DNA from: an uncultured Mycoplasmatota bacterium
GTDB taxonomy: Bacteria; Bacillota_I; Bacilli_A; RF39; UBA660
DNA length: 6,005 bases
Reading direction: 5' to 3'
Assembly: GCA_947296775.1 (NCBI GenBank)
Contig: CAMYRF010000065.1
Location: 1-6,005 of the forward strand
In this document: positions 1-5,942 of the stretch, in pieces
How the letters are laid out: the number at the start of each line of letters is the position of its first letter
How positions within the stretch are numbered: the stretch's first letter is position 1
The notes under the pieces: generated by a model
Databases searched by the model: none
Told to the model about the DNA's origin: nothing
Seen by the model: the letters and a program-made list of their open reading frames with translations, nothing else
Translations under genes and position numbers: made by a program

Positions 1-872
1 ATTCTATCCATATTTATAAAATTACCAAATTCAGTGAAATCTAAATAATCACAAATAGCTTGTTTAAATTGTTTTTTAAAGGTAATAAGAACACCTGGCG
101 CTAAATAATAATCAAATGCTGGAATACTTTGTCCACCATGTTGATCATTTTGATTTGATTGAATAGCAATTGCAGCTAATGCAGAATAACTCATAATACC
201 TTGAGGTTCTCTTAAATGACCATGTCCAGTAGAAAAACCTTTATCAAATAATTTTTTCAAATCAATTTGACAACAAGTAGTAGTCCCCATTGGCATAAAG
301 TCCATATCATGAATATGAATATCACCATTATCATGAGCTTCAGCAAATTTAGGCTTCATTAAATAAGCTTTTGCAAATTCCTTAGAAACAGTACTTCCAT
401 ATTGAAGCATAGTTCCCATTGCTGTATCACCATCAACATTGGCGTTTTCTCTTTTAGCATCTTCTTCATTTGCTGATTTAAGTCCAAGACTTTCAATAGC
501 TTTTAAAAATTTATGTTGTTTCTTTTCACCAAAGAACATTTGTCTAGACATATTACGCCTTTCGCGATATTCAGAAAATGATTTATACACATCTTCATAA
601 CCATTTTTCTTAAGCTCTTCTTCAATTAAATCTTGAATTTGTTCAATTTTAATTTTTTCATCATCCAAATAATCTTTTTCAATTCTTTTTACAACAGAAT
701 TAAAAATCTTATTAACATCTTTTTCAGAATATTTATTTTCATCATCTTCAGTTTTTACACTGTCAAATCCTTTTTTAATTGCAACCGCAATTTTTGTCCC
801 ATTCCATTCTACTTTTTTTCCATTACGTTTTACAACTTTCAAAGTTGCTAAAGTATCTTCTGTATCAACCAT
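1..872 (-). CDS. nrdD: Anaerobic (class III) ribonucleoside-triphosphate reductase, N-terminal 290 residues, cut by the window edge
   Basis: Reading the minus strand from the ATG at 872-870 gives 290 uninterrupted codons to the left edge. Residues about 11-105 form an ATP-cone (begins VVKRNGKKVEW), the allosteric nucleotide-binding module. From about 147 the catalytic domain follows with NrdD-type segments: DGDTAMG (147-153), NGDIHIHDMDF (182-192), TTTCC (197-201) and QNDQHGGQSIP (241-251). One of C200/C201 should be the conserved active-site cysteine of the first barrel strand. The family reduces NTPs to dNTPs with a glycyl radical made by the activase NrdG; the radical glycine and the C-terminal zinc site would lie outside the window. 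The start is fixed by a GGGAGGA ribosome binding site at 880-886, 7 bases before the ATG. Family assignment is very secure. The gene is divergent from the deacetylase operon. Confidence 0.96.
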   Translation of the reverse strand, partial: MVDTEDTLATLKVVKRNGKKVEWNGTKIAVAIKKGFDSVKTEDDENKYSEKDVNKIFNSVVKRIEKDYLDDEKIKIEQIQDLIEEELKKNGYEDVYKSFSEYRERRNMSRQMFFGEKKQHKFLKAIESLGLKSANEEDAKRENANVDGDTAMGTMLQYGSTVSKEFAKAYLMKPKFAEAHDNGDIHIHDMDFMPMGTTTCCQIDLKKLFDKGFSTGHGHLREPQGIMSYSALAAIAIQSNQNDQHGGQSIPAFDYYLAPGVLITFKKQFKQAICDYLDFTEFGNFINMDR

Positions 873-900
873 ACTTCTGTCCTCCCTATCTTGTACCTCA

Positions 901-930
901 ATTATATACATTTTTTTACCAAAACGTCAA
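901..930 (-). promoter_or_regulatory. Predicted sigma-A promoter of nrdD
   Basis: On the minus strand a TTGACG -35 box (930-925) and a perfect TATAAT -10 box (906-901) are separated by 18 bases. A TG lies 2 bases upstream of the -10 box. Transcription would start near 894, giving a leader of about 22 bases that contains the strong ribosome binding site. A GCGAACATTTT element ends 3 bases upstream of the -35 box, where a regulator could act. Confidence 0.75.
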
Positions 931-933
931 TAG

Positions 934-949
934 AAAATGTTCGCTTTTT
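934..949 (+). repeat. 16-bp direct repeat, copy 1 (next to nrdD promoter)
   Basis: AAAATGTTCGCTTTTT here is identical to 1258-1273 on the same strand, 324 bp away. Read on the minus strand the core is GCGAACATTTT and sits just upstream of the nrdD -35 box. The core CGAACATTT equals the left part of the SOS box before recA, but the right arm of the palindrome (GTTTC) is absent. It may be an operator half-site; the poly-T half adds little specificity in such AT-rich DNA. Confidence 0.5.
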
Positions 950-1257
950 TTACACTTTTTTTCACCGCCTGTGGCAAGCCCTTTATTTCTGCCAAAAATC
1001 AAAAAAATTAATTTTCAAAAAATTTACACTTTCACGGTTTTTAAATTTTTTCGTTTTTTAGAAAACAGATAACAAACAGTATCACCGCCATATTTGACCT
1101 TTATTTTCAAAAGATAAACCATTTTTTTCGTAACACAAAGTTACTTAACCAAAAATAAAAAAAATCATTTTTTTAAAAAATAGCAAAATTAAAAAACTAA
1201 TTTTTTTCAAAAAAATCACTTTTAAAAAATGTTCTATTAAAAACATACACAAAAGGT

Positions 1258-1273
1258 AAAATGTTCGCTTTTT
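1258..1273 (+). repeat. 16-bp direct repeat, copy 2 (upstream of the deacetylase operon)
   Basis: This is a perfect copy of 934-949, located 50-65 bases before the deacetylase start codon. A shorter version, AAAATGTTC, occurs at 1226-1234. With one full copy near each of the two divergent genes, the repeat is a candidate binding site for a shared regulator. That is inference from position and identity only. Confidence 0.5.
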
Positions 1274-1301
1274 ATACGTACATAATAATAATTGACAAGC
1301 A

Positions 1302-1307
1302 TATAAT
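1302..1307 (+). promoter_or_regulatory. Possible -10 box of the deacetylase operon
   Basis: A perfect TATAAT lies 15 bases before the ATG. The matching -35 position 17 bases upstream (TACATA, 1279-1284) fits poorly. A perfect TTGACA lies at 1292-1297, only 4 bases from the TATAAT, so the two cannot form one standard promoter. Use of this -10 box would start the RNA near 1314, inside the ribosome binding site, so the true promoter may be elsewhere. Confidence 0.3.
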
Positions 1308-1322
1308 TAGCTAGGTGAAAAT

Positions 1323-2543
1323 ATGAAAAAAATACTATTAATATCTGTGTGTTTAATCCTAGTAATAACAACAGGATGTAATAAAAAAGAAATCAAAAGT
1401 GAAATAAACGAAGATAAACATATTGCCATAAATTATCCAATAACTGGAATAAATTCATTAGATGATGCCATAAGCGCTTACGTAAACAAAACTTGTAACA
1501 ACTTCAAAAAAAAATATAAAAACTATAATAAGCCTGAACTAAACATTTCTTACACATATAAAGAACTAAACAACAATATAATCAATGTTAGTTTAAATAC
1601 CGAAATAAACGCAGACAAAAAAATCAACAAAATAAAAACTTTCACCTACGATAAAAAAACAAAAAAGTTCTTAAGTATGGAAGATATCGTTCAAGACCTA
1701 GATGTATTAGATTACAATATAAAAAAAGAACTACTCGAAAAATATAAGGAAGCTGATATGGATTTTCTTTCTAACATAAGTTATGATTATTTTACAATTG
1801 ACGATGAAAATTTAACGATTTATATTGGCCCAGCTATTTTAAAAGATAGTAGCAGTGAACTTATATATTTAGATATTCCATTAGATACTTTAGATATGCT
1901 GATAGATATTGATAAAGCAAAGAATAGTGATAATTATTTACATATAAAAAAAAGAAATATTGATTATGATGATAAGGTGGTTGCTTTAACTTTTGATGAT
2001 GGTCCTAGTAAATACACTAATGAAATTCTTGATATTTTAAAGAAAAATGATGCTTGCGGAACTTTTTTTGTTGTTGGTAATAAAGTGGATTTTTATGATA
2101 AAACTTTAATTAAAATGGTTAAAAATGGTAATGAAATTGGCAATCATTCTTATAGTCATAAATGGTTAAATAGACTTTCTCCTGATGAATTTAAAAATGA
2201 AATTGATAAGACTCAAAATGAAGTTAAAAGAATTACTGGTTTTACACCTAAACTTTTTAGACCAACTTATGGTGGATATACGGATAGACTTAAATCTTAT
2301 ACTGATTTGATTTTTGTTTTATGGGATGTAGATTCATCTGATTGGAAAGTTAAACGTAAAGATAAAATAATTAAGAATGTTATTCCTAATGTCAAAGATG
2401 GTAGTATTATTCTTTTCCATGATAATCATGAATATGCTGCATTAGCAATTAAATCTGTAATTGATGAACTTTATAGTGAGGGATATAAATTTGTTACGGT
2501 AAGTGAACTTTTAGAAATAAAAGAACTTAGAGAAAAAGAATGA
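1323..2543 (+). CDS. Lipoprotein polysaccharide deacetylase (NodB fold, PdaC/PgdA-like) with N-terminal DUF4163/DUF3298-like region
   Basis: This 406-residue protein begins with a lipoprotein signal: basic MKK, a hydrophobic core, and ITTGC with C19 as the probable lipidated residue, so it should be anchored outside the membrane. Residues about 33-200 resemble the DUF4163/DUF3298 region found ahead of the catalytic domain in B. subtilis PdaC. Residues about 218-400 are a NodB deacetylase domain: TFDDGP (223-228; D225 base, D226 metal ligand), H275-x3-H279 metal ligands, RPTYG (313-317), DVDSSDW (335-341) and LFHD with H366. All catalytic residues are present, so it should be an active metal-dependent N- or O-deacetylase. 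Peptidoglycan is the likely substrate by family analogy, not shown here. The start follows AGGTG (1313-1317) by 5 bases. Codon usage changes sharply near codon 152. It overlaps the next gene by 4 bases. Confidence 0.9.
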   Translation: MKKILLISVCLILVITTGCNKKEIKSEINEDKHIAINYPITGINSLDDAISAYVNKTCNNFKKKYKNYNKPELNISYTYKELNNNIINVSLNTEINADKKINKIKTFTYDKKTKKFLSMEDIVQDLDVLDYNIKKELLEKYKEADMDFLSNISYDYFTIDDENLTIYIGPAILKDSSSELIYLDIPLDTLDMLIDIDKAKNSDNYLHIKKRNIDYDDKVVALTFDDGPSKYTNEILDILKKNDACGTFFVVGNKVDFYDKTLIKMVKNGNEIGNHSYSHKWLNRLSPDEFKNEIDKTQNEVKRITGFTPKLFRPTYGGYTDRLKSYTDLIFVLWDVDSSDWKVKRKDKIIKNVIPNVKDGSIILFHDNHEYAALAIKSVIDELYSEGYKFVTVSELLEIKELREKE

Positions 2544-2920
2544 CCAATTATGATTTAGAGGAGGCTAATCTTTTAAGATGGCAGTTTGGTCTTTCATTAT
2601 TATTTATTTTTACTATTGTTATCTCACTTACTCTTACTTATAACGAACTATTAAAATATGAAAAGAAAACACCTCTATATAATGAGAATATGGAAGATGA
2701 TATTTTAAAAATTAATAGAACTCTTAGTGTTCTGATTGCAATTGCTTTTTTAGTTATTAATATTGTGGATAAAGATATTAAAAAGAAACATAATTTGGAT
2801 TTAAAGTCTGCGGATTTGCAGATTGATGCTGGTGTGCTTAGTTTAATATCTACACTTATTGTTCTATATGTAGCCTTTATGGGTAATGGGGCTACTTCTG
2901 TAGAAAATCCAGAAGATTAG
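2540..2920 (+). CDS. Small membrane protein with three predicted transmembrane helices, function unknown
   Basis: I do not recognise this 126-residue protein. Its ATG overlaps the deacetylase stop in an ATGA, which indicates an operon with translational coupling. The ribosome binding site is weak (an AGAGAAAAAG purine stretch inside the upstream gene), which fits coupling. Hydrophobic segments lie at about residues 16-34, 61-76 and 97-114. Between helices 1 and 2 is a charged loop (about 35-59) and between 2 and 3 a second loop starting DKDIKKKH (77-84). Lysine-rich loop ends suggest the helix 2-3 loop is cytoplasmic. There is no signal peptide and no catalytic motif. Codon use (AAT, ATT, TTA) is like the 3' half of the deacetylase gene. 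A role in assisting or anchoring the envelope enzyme is only a guess from linkage. Existence as a gene is well supported; function is not. Confidence 0.8.
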   Translation: MTNYDLEEANLLRWQFGLSLLFIFTIVISLTLTYNELLKYEKKTPLYNENMEDDILKINRTLSVLIAIAFLVINIVDKDIKKKHNLDLKSADLQIDAGVLSLISTLIVLYVAFMGNGATSVENPED

Positions 2921-2926
2921 GGTTTA

Positions 2927-3064
2927 TTTACTTTACATATTTGTTGTCAAAAACACAATAAACAAATGTAATATATAAAAATAGTTAAAAGTAATATATT
3001 TAAAAAACAATCTATAAGTAACATTCTCCAAAGACTGTCAAAATTCTCAAAAATGTAAAGTAAA
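2927..3064. repeat. 12-bp perfect inverted repeat bounding the convergent intergenic region
   Basis: TTTACTTTACAT at 2927-2938 is the exact reverse complement of ATGTAAAGTAAA at 3053-3064, with 114 bp between the arms. One arm lies 6 bases after the stop of the membrane protein gene and the other overlaps the U-tract end of the rny terminator. The interior is AT-rich and holds a weaker ATTTGTT/AACAAAT pair (2939-2945/2961-2967). There is no open frame inside of gene size. It could pair at the ends of either transcript or be a remnant of a small element; the evidence is only the repeat. Confidence 0.5.
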
Positions 3065-3085
3065 AAAGAGACTATTTAGCCTCTT
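3061..3085 (-). terminator. Rho-independent terminator of rny, stem includes the stop codon
   Basis: On the minus strand AAGAGGC (3085-3079), loop TAAATA and GTCTCTT (3072-3066) form a 7-bp stem with one G-T pair. It is followed by a T-run at 3067-3062 that overlaps the stem base by two bases. The TAG stop codon (3074-3072) spans the loop and the 3' arm, so the hairpin is built from the last codons of rny. Confidence 0.75.
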
Positions 3086-4625
3086 CAGTAACTCTTGTTT
3101 CTCTAATAACAACAACTTTAATTGTCCCAGGATATTGTAACGTAGATTCAATTTTTTCTTTAACATCTCTAGCCACTTTATGACTTTGTGAATCATTAAT
3201 ATCTTCTGGTTTAACAATTACACGTAATTCTCTTCCAGCCTGAACCGCAAAAGACTTTTCAACACCTGGAATTTCATTACCAATGTTTTCAAGTTCAGTT
3301 AATCTTTGAACATAATTTTCAAGTGAATCATTTCTAGCACCAGGACGAGACGCAGATAAGGCATCTGCAATAGCAACTAAAACCGAAATAATACTAGTAG
3401 CTTCAGTATCGCCATGATGTGATTCAATAGCATTAATAACATCTTCGCTTTCACCATATTTAGAAGCTATCTTAACACCAATTTCCACATGACTTCCTTC
3501 AACCTCATGATCGATAGATTTACCAATATCATGAAGTAATCCAGCACGTCTAGCTAAACTCACATTTTCACCTAATTCGGCTGCAAGTAATCCAGCTAAA
3601 TGTGCAACTTCCATAGAATGTTTTAAAGCATTTTGACCATAACTAGTTCTAAAATTAAGTTTACCTAATAATTCAATTATTTCAGGATCCATTTTAGTAA
3701 TACCAAGTTCAAATAAAGCGTTCTCCCCATATTCAAGTAATTTAGTTTTCATTTCTTTAACTGTTTTATCATATACTTCTTCAATTCTACCTGGATGAAT
3801 ACGTCCATCTTTAATAAGCGTATCTAAAGTTAATTTAGCAATTTCCCTACGATAAGGATCAAAGCTAGATAAAACAATAGCCTCAGGTGTATCATCAATA
3901 ATTAAATCAACACCAGTAACAGCCTCAATAGTACGTATATTTCTACCTTCCCTACCAATAATACGACCTTTCATCTCATCATTAGGTAAAGTAGCTACTG
4001 TAACAGTTTGTTCATTCGCAACATCTGCTGCATACTTTTGCATAGCTGCAACCATAGTAGATTTAGCTTTTTTATCCGCATCTAATTTAGCTTCAGCTTC
4101 ACGTTCTTTAATGTATGAAGAAATTTCTAAATCCATCATTTCTTCAACCTTTTTCATAATCACATCACGTGCTTCTTGTTTAGAATAACCCGCAATTTTT
4201 TCAAGTTGTTTTATTTGTTCTTTTTTTGCATCTTCAAGCTCCACTTGCTTGTCTTGAATATCTTTTTGTTTTTGGTTTAAATTATTTTCTTTTTCATCAA
4301 GCATCAGCTCACGATTTTGTAACATTTGATCACGACGATCAATACTTTCTTCGCGGTTTAAAAGACGTTCTTCAGAATCTTTAATTTCTTGTTTTTTTTC
4401 TTTAATTTCTTTATCAAGTTCACTTTTTAATCTATGAGCTTCTTCTTTAGCTTCTAAAATACCATCACGTTTAATCTTATCAGCTTCTTTTTTCGCATTT
4501 TCAACAGCAGCCAAAGCTTTTTTAGTTGAACTAAAGCCCCTTACATAACTTAAAATTATCATTAAGATAATACCTACAAAAAGTCCAATTATAACTAGCA
4601 AAATGGAGAAAATAGTACTTGTCAT
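3072..4625 (-). CDS. rny: Ribonuclease Y
   Basis: The 517-residue product matches the usual length of the family (about 520). It is a membrane-anchored endoribonuclease that starts bulk mRNA decay and processing in Firmicutes. Domains in order: one N-terminal transmembrane helix (about 4-27); a long charged coiled coil (about 35-170) rich in K, E and Q; a KH RNA-binding domain with [10 protein letters not shown] (220-229); and an HD metal-dependent catalytic domain with H336, HDIGK (365-369), HH (403-404) and D421. A conserved C-terminal region follows to the end ([14 protein letters not shown] at 461-474). All catalytic residues are present. The start is set by GGAGGTA (4637-4631), spaced well before the ATG. 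It lies downstream of recA in the same direction, as in many Firmicutes, but has its own promoter. No ymdB follows; the next gene is convergent. Confidence 0.97.
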   Translation of the reverse strand: MTSTIFSILLVIIGLFVGIILMIILSYVRGFSSTKKALAAVENAKKEADKIKRDGILEAKEEAHRLKSELDKEIKEKKQEIKDSEERLLNREESIDRRDQMLQNRELMLDEKENNLNQKQKDIQDKQVELEDAKKEQIKQLEKIAGYSKQEARDVIMKKVEEMMDLEISSYIKEREAEAKLDADKKAKSTMVAAMQKYAADVANEQTVTVATLPNDEMKGRIIGREGRNIRTIEAVTGVDLIIDDTPEAIVLSSFDPYRREIAKLTLDTLIKDGRIHPGRIEEVYDKTVKEMKTKLLEYGENALFELGITKMDPEIIELLGKLNFRTSYGQNALKHSMEVAHLAGLLAAELGENVSLARRAGLLHDIGKSIDHEVEGSHVEIGVKIASKYGESEDVINAIESHHGDTEATSIISVLVAIADALSASRPGARNDSLENYVQRLTELENIGNEIPGVEKSFAVQAGRELRVIVKPEDINDSQSHKVARDVKEKIESTLQYPGTIKVVVIRETRVTEEAK

Positions 4626-4653
4626 ATTATTACCTCCATAATTATATTACTAT

Positions 4654-4673
4654 AAGTGATATTACAATCACCT
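4654..4673 (-). promoter_or_regulatory. Hairpin at the predicted 5' end of the rny mRNA
   Basis: On the minus strand AGGTGAT (4673-4667), loop TGTAAT and ATCACTT (4660-4654) form a 7-bp stem with one G-T pair. The predicted transcription start is the A at about 4673, so the RNA would begin with this stem and have almost no single-stranded 5' end. The ribosome binding site lies 16 bases further on and is not part of the stem. The structure is visible in the sequence; its effect on stability is inferred. Confidence 0.5.
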
Positions 4674-4679
4674 AATTCT

Positions 4680-4708
4680 ATTTTATAAGTTAATAAGAAA
4701 TAAGTCAA
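4680..4708 (-). promoter_or_regulatory. Predicted sigma-A promoter of rny
   Basis: TTGACT (4708-4703) and TAAAAT (4685-4680) on the minus strand are spaced by exactly 17 bases. The start point should be near 4673, giving a leader of about 48 bases. The promoter lies 25 bases after the recA terminator, so rny is expressed independently of recA. Confidence 0.75.
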
Positions 4709-4732
4709 GATAAAGAATTTTTAAACAAACAT

Positions 4733-4772
4733 AAAAACCAATAAATAGAACAATTCTAAATATTGGTTTTTT
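4733..4772 (-). terminator. Rho-independent terminator of recA, probably bidirectional
   Basis: AAAACCAATA (4734-4743) pairs perfectly with TATTGGTTTT (4761-4770). Inside, AGAA/TTCT (4747-4750/4754-4757) extends the hairpin after a short mismatch, leaving a 3-base loop. On the minus strand the 3' arm ends in five T residues; on the plus strand it ends in six, so it could stop transcripts from either side. It begins 5 bases after the recA stop codon. The stem is AT-rich with only two consecutive G-C pairs in the outer part. Confidence 0.75.
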
Positions 4773-4777
4773 ATTAA

Positions 4778-5800
4778 TTATTTAGCTTCTTTTTCAGCAT
4801 TGTTTTTATCAATACTGTAATATTCACGAACCTTTTTATTTATTTCTTCACTAATCTTAGGATTCGATTTTAAATATTCTTTAACATTTTCCTTACCTTG
4901 ACCAATTTTTTCACCTTTATAAGCATACCATGCACCAGATTTTTCTAAAATATTAGCTTCAGCGCCTAAATCGATAAGTTCGCCTTCTTTAGAAATACCA
5001 GTTCCATACATGATATCAACTTGGCAAGTTTTAAATGGAGGTGCCATCTTATTTTTAACAACTTTAATATTAGTTTTATTACCAATAATATCAGTTCCCA
5101 TTTTAATTTGTTCACTTCTTCTAATTTCAAGTCTTATAGAAGAATAAAACTTAAGTGCTCGACCACCAGGTGTAACTTCAGGATTACCAAACATAACCCC
5201 TACTTTTTCACGAAGTTGATTAATAAAAATAGCTACAGTTCCAGTTTTATTAATAATGCCAGCTAATTTTCTTAAAGCTTGACTCATAAGTCTAGCTTGA
5301 AGACCAACATGAGAATCCCCCATTTCACCTTCAATTTCAGCTTGTGGAACTAAAGCTGCAACAGAGTCAATTACAATAACACTAATTGCTCCACTTCTAA
5401 CTAAAGCCTCAGCAATTTCTAAAGCTTGTTCACCATTATCAGGTTGTGATAATAATAAATCATTAATATTAACTCCTAACCTTTCAGCATATTGTGGATC
5501 CAGTGAATTTTCAGCATCAATAAACGCTACCTTCCCACCTTGTCTTTGAGCTTCTGCAATTGCATGTAATGCGAAAGTAGTTTTACCACTTGATTCAGGT
5601 CCATAAATTTCAATAATTCTTCCTTTAGGGTACCCTCCAATTCCAAGTGCTACATCTAAAGCAATACTTCCACTAGGAACAACATCAATTTCACGTTTTT
5701 CATTATCACCTAAACGCATAATTGACCCTTTTCCAAATTGTTTTTCTATATCAGATAGTACCTGTTTTAAATTTTGATCAGTATCAGCAGTCTTTGCCAT
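4778..5800 (-). CDS. recA: RecA recombinase
   Basis: This 340-residue protein is the homologous-recombination ATPase, which forms filaments on single-stranded DNA, exchanges strands and triggers LexA self-cleavage. Features: N-terminal polymerisation helix (about 8-30, with [11 protein letters not shown] at 21-31); Walker A GPESSGKT (67-74); catalytic glutamate E97 in FIDAEN; Walker B VIVIDS (141-146); [15 protein letters not shown] (194-208) leading into the DNA-binding loop L2; and a C-terminal domain ending in a K/E-rich tail. The usual EHALDP is ENSLDP here, a change seen in part in other Gram-positive RecAs and unlikely to inactivate it. Length is normal and there is no intein. The start follows AAGGAGG (5814-5808) by 7 bases. 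It has its own promoter, SOS box and terminator. Confidence 0.98.
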   Translation of the reverse strand: MAKTADTDQNLKQVLSDIEKQFGKGSIMRLGDNEKREIDVVPSGSIALDVALGIGGYPKGRIIEIYGPESSGKTTFALHAIAEAQRQGGKVAFIDAENSLDPQYAERLGVNINDLLLSQPDNGEQALEIAEALVRSGAISVIVIDSVAALVPQAEIEGEMGDSHVGLQARLMSQALRKLAGIINKTGTVAIFINQLREKVGVMFGNPEVTPGGRALKFYSSIRLEIRRSEQIKMGTDIIGNKTNIKVVKNKMAPPFKTCQVDIMYGTGISKEGELIDLGAEANILEKSGAWYAYKGEKIGQGKENVKEYLKSNPKISEEINKKVREYYSIDKNNAEKEAK

Positions 5801-5836
5801 AATATTTCCTCCTTATTTTGAAACTCCTATGTTTAC

Positions 5837-5865
5837 ATTTTATCCTATAAAAAATAAATTGTCAA
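5837..5865 (-). promoter_or_regulatory. Predicted sigma-A promoter of recA
   Basis: TTGACA (5865-5860) and TAAAAT (5842-5837) on the minus strand are separated by 17 bases, close to the consensus. Transcription should start near 5830, with a leader of about 30 bases containing the ribosome binding site. The SOS box lies 9 bases upstream of the -35 box. Confidence 0.85.
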
Positions 5866-5874
5866 TACTTTTTG

Positions 5875-5888
5875 CGAACATTTGTTTC
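5875..5888. promoter_or_regulatory. LexA (DinR) SOS box upstream of recA
   Basis: CGAACATTTGTTTC fits the Bacillus-type SOS box CGAACRNRYGTTYC at 13 of 14 positions; the miss is the second R. Its position directly upstream of the recA -35 box matches LexA repression of recA in Gram-positive bacteria. The lexA gene itself is not in the window. Confidence 0.8.
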
Positions 5889-5918
5889 AAAAAAGTATAT
5901 GGTAAATTTTTCCGTAAG

Positions 5919-5937
5919 AAAAAAAGGCCTAAGCCCT
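5919..5937 (-). terminator. Short rho-independent terminator upstream of recA
   Basis: On the minus strand AGGGC (5937-5933), loop TTAG and GCCTT (5928-5924) form a 5-bp stem with one G-T pair, followed by a run of T residues (5925-5919). It begins 5 bases after the TAA at 5945-5943 and so supports a gene ending there. The stem is short, so efficiency is uncertain. Confidence 0.55.
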
Positions 5938-5942
5938 ATTCA

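Larger units (their letters stand above)
873..1322. other. 450-bp divergent intergenic region, extremely AT-rich, no gene seen
   Basis: The region separates nrdD (minus) from the deacetylase operon (plus). It holds the nrdD promoter, two copies of a 16-bp repeat and a possible deacetylase promoter. The stretch from about 995 to 1257 is dominated by A and T homopolymer runs. Small structures inside it are an 8-bp direct repeat TCACCGCC (962-969 and 1082-1089), which forms the only GC-rich islands, an inverted repeat TGGCA/TGCCA (972-976/990-994) and a perfect GTAAC/GTTAC inverted repeat (1130-1134/1140-1144). Open frames here lack a convincing ribosome binding site and are made of codons forced by poly-A and poly-T. 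I see no tRNA, no recognisable riboswitch and no terminator. Confidence 0.8.

Noticed and set aside
873..960. NrdR boxes upstream of nrdD
   Set aside because: I looked for paired ACAC-wATATwTw-GTGT palindromes near the promoter and saw none; only the GCGAACATTT element is present.
633..1072. Two overlapping plus-strand open frames (633-851 and 779-1072)
   Set aside because: Both lie wholly or partly antisense to the well-supported nrdD reading frame, are rich in Phe and Ile from poly-T runs, and lack a good ribosome binding site.
995..1257. Small RNA or riboswitch in the AT-rich intergenic stretch
   Set aside because: Only homopolymer runs and a 5-bp stem (GTAAC/GTTAC) are seen, without a conserved core or a following terminator.
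1323..2543. Use of TGA as Trp (mycoplasma code)
   Set aside because: Trp codons in the deacetylase, membrane protein, recA and nrdD are TGG, no internal TGA occurs in the recognised genes, and TGA ends the deacetylase in an ordinary ATGA overlap.
2578..2643. 21-codon frame starting ATGGCA inside the membrane protein gene, preceded by AGAGGAGG (2557-2564)
   Set aside because: The spacing of 13 bases is too long, the purine run encodes Glu-Glu in the main frame, and the peptide is just an out-of-frame reading of a transmembrane segment.
2939..2967. ATTTGTT/AACAAAT hairpin as a terminator of the plus-strand operon
   Set aside because: The stem is AT-only apart from one pair, the loop is 15 bases, and no T-run follows on either strand.
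5021..5266. Plus-strand open frame of 81 codons within recA
   Set aside because: It is the antisense of the conserved recA coding sequence, with a low-complexity Ser/Asn/Phe composition typical of such shadows.
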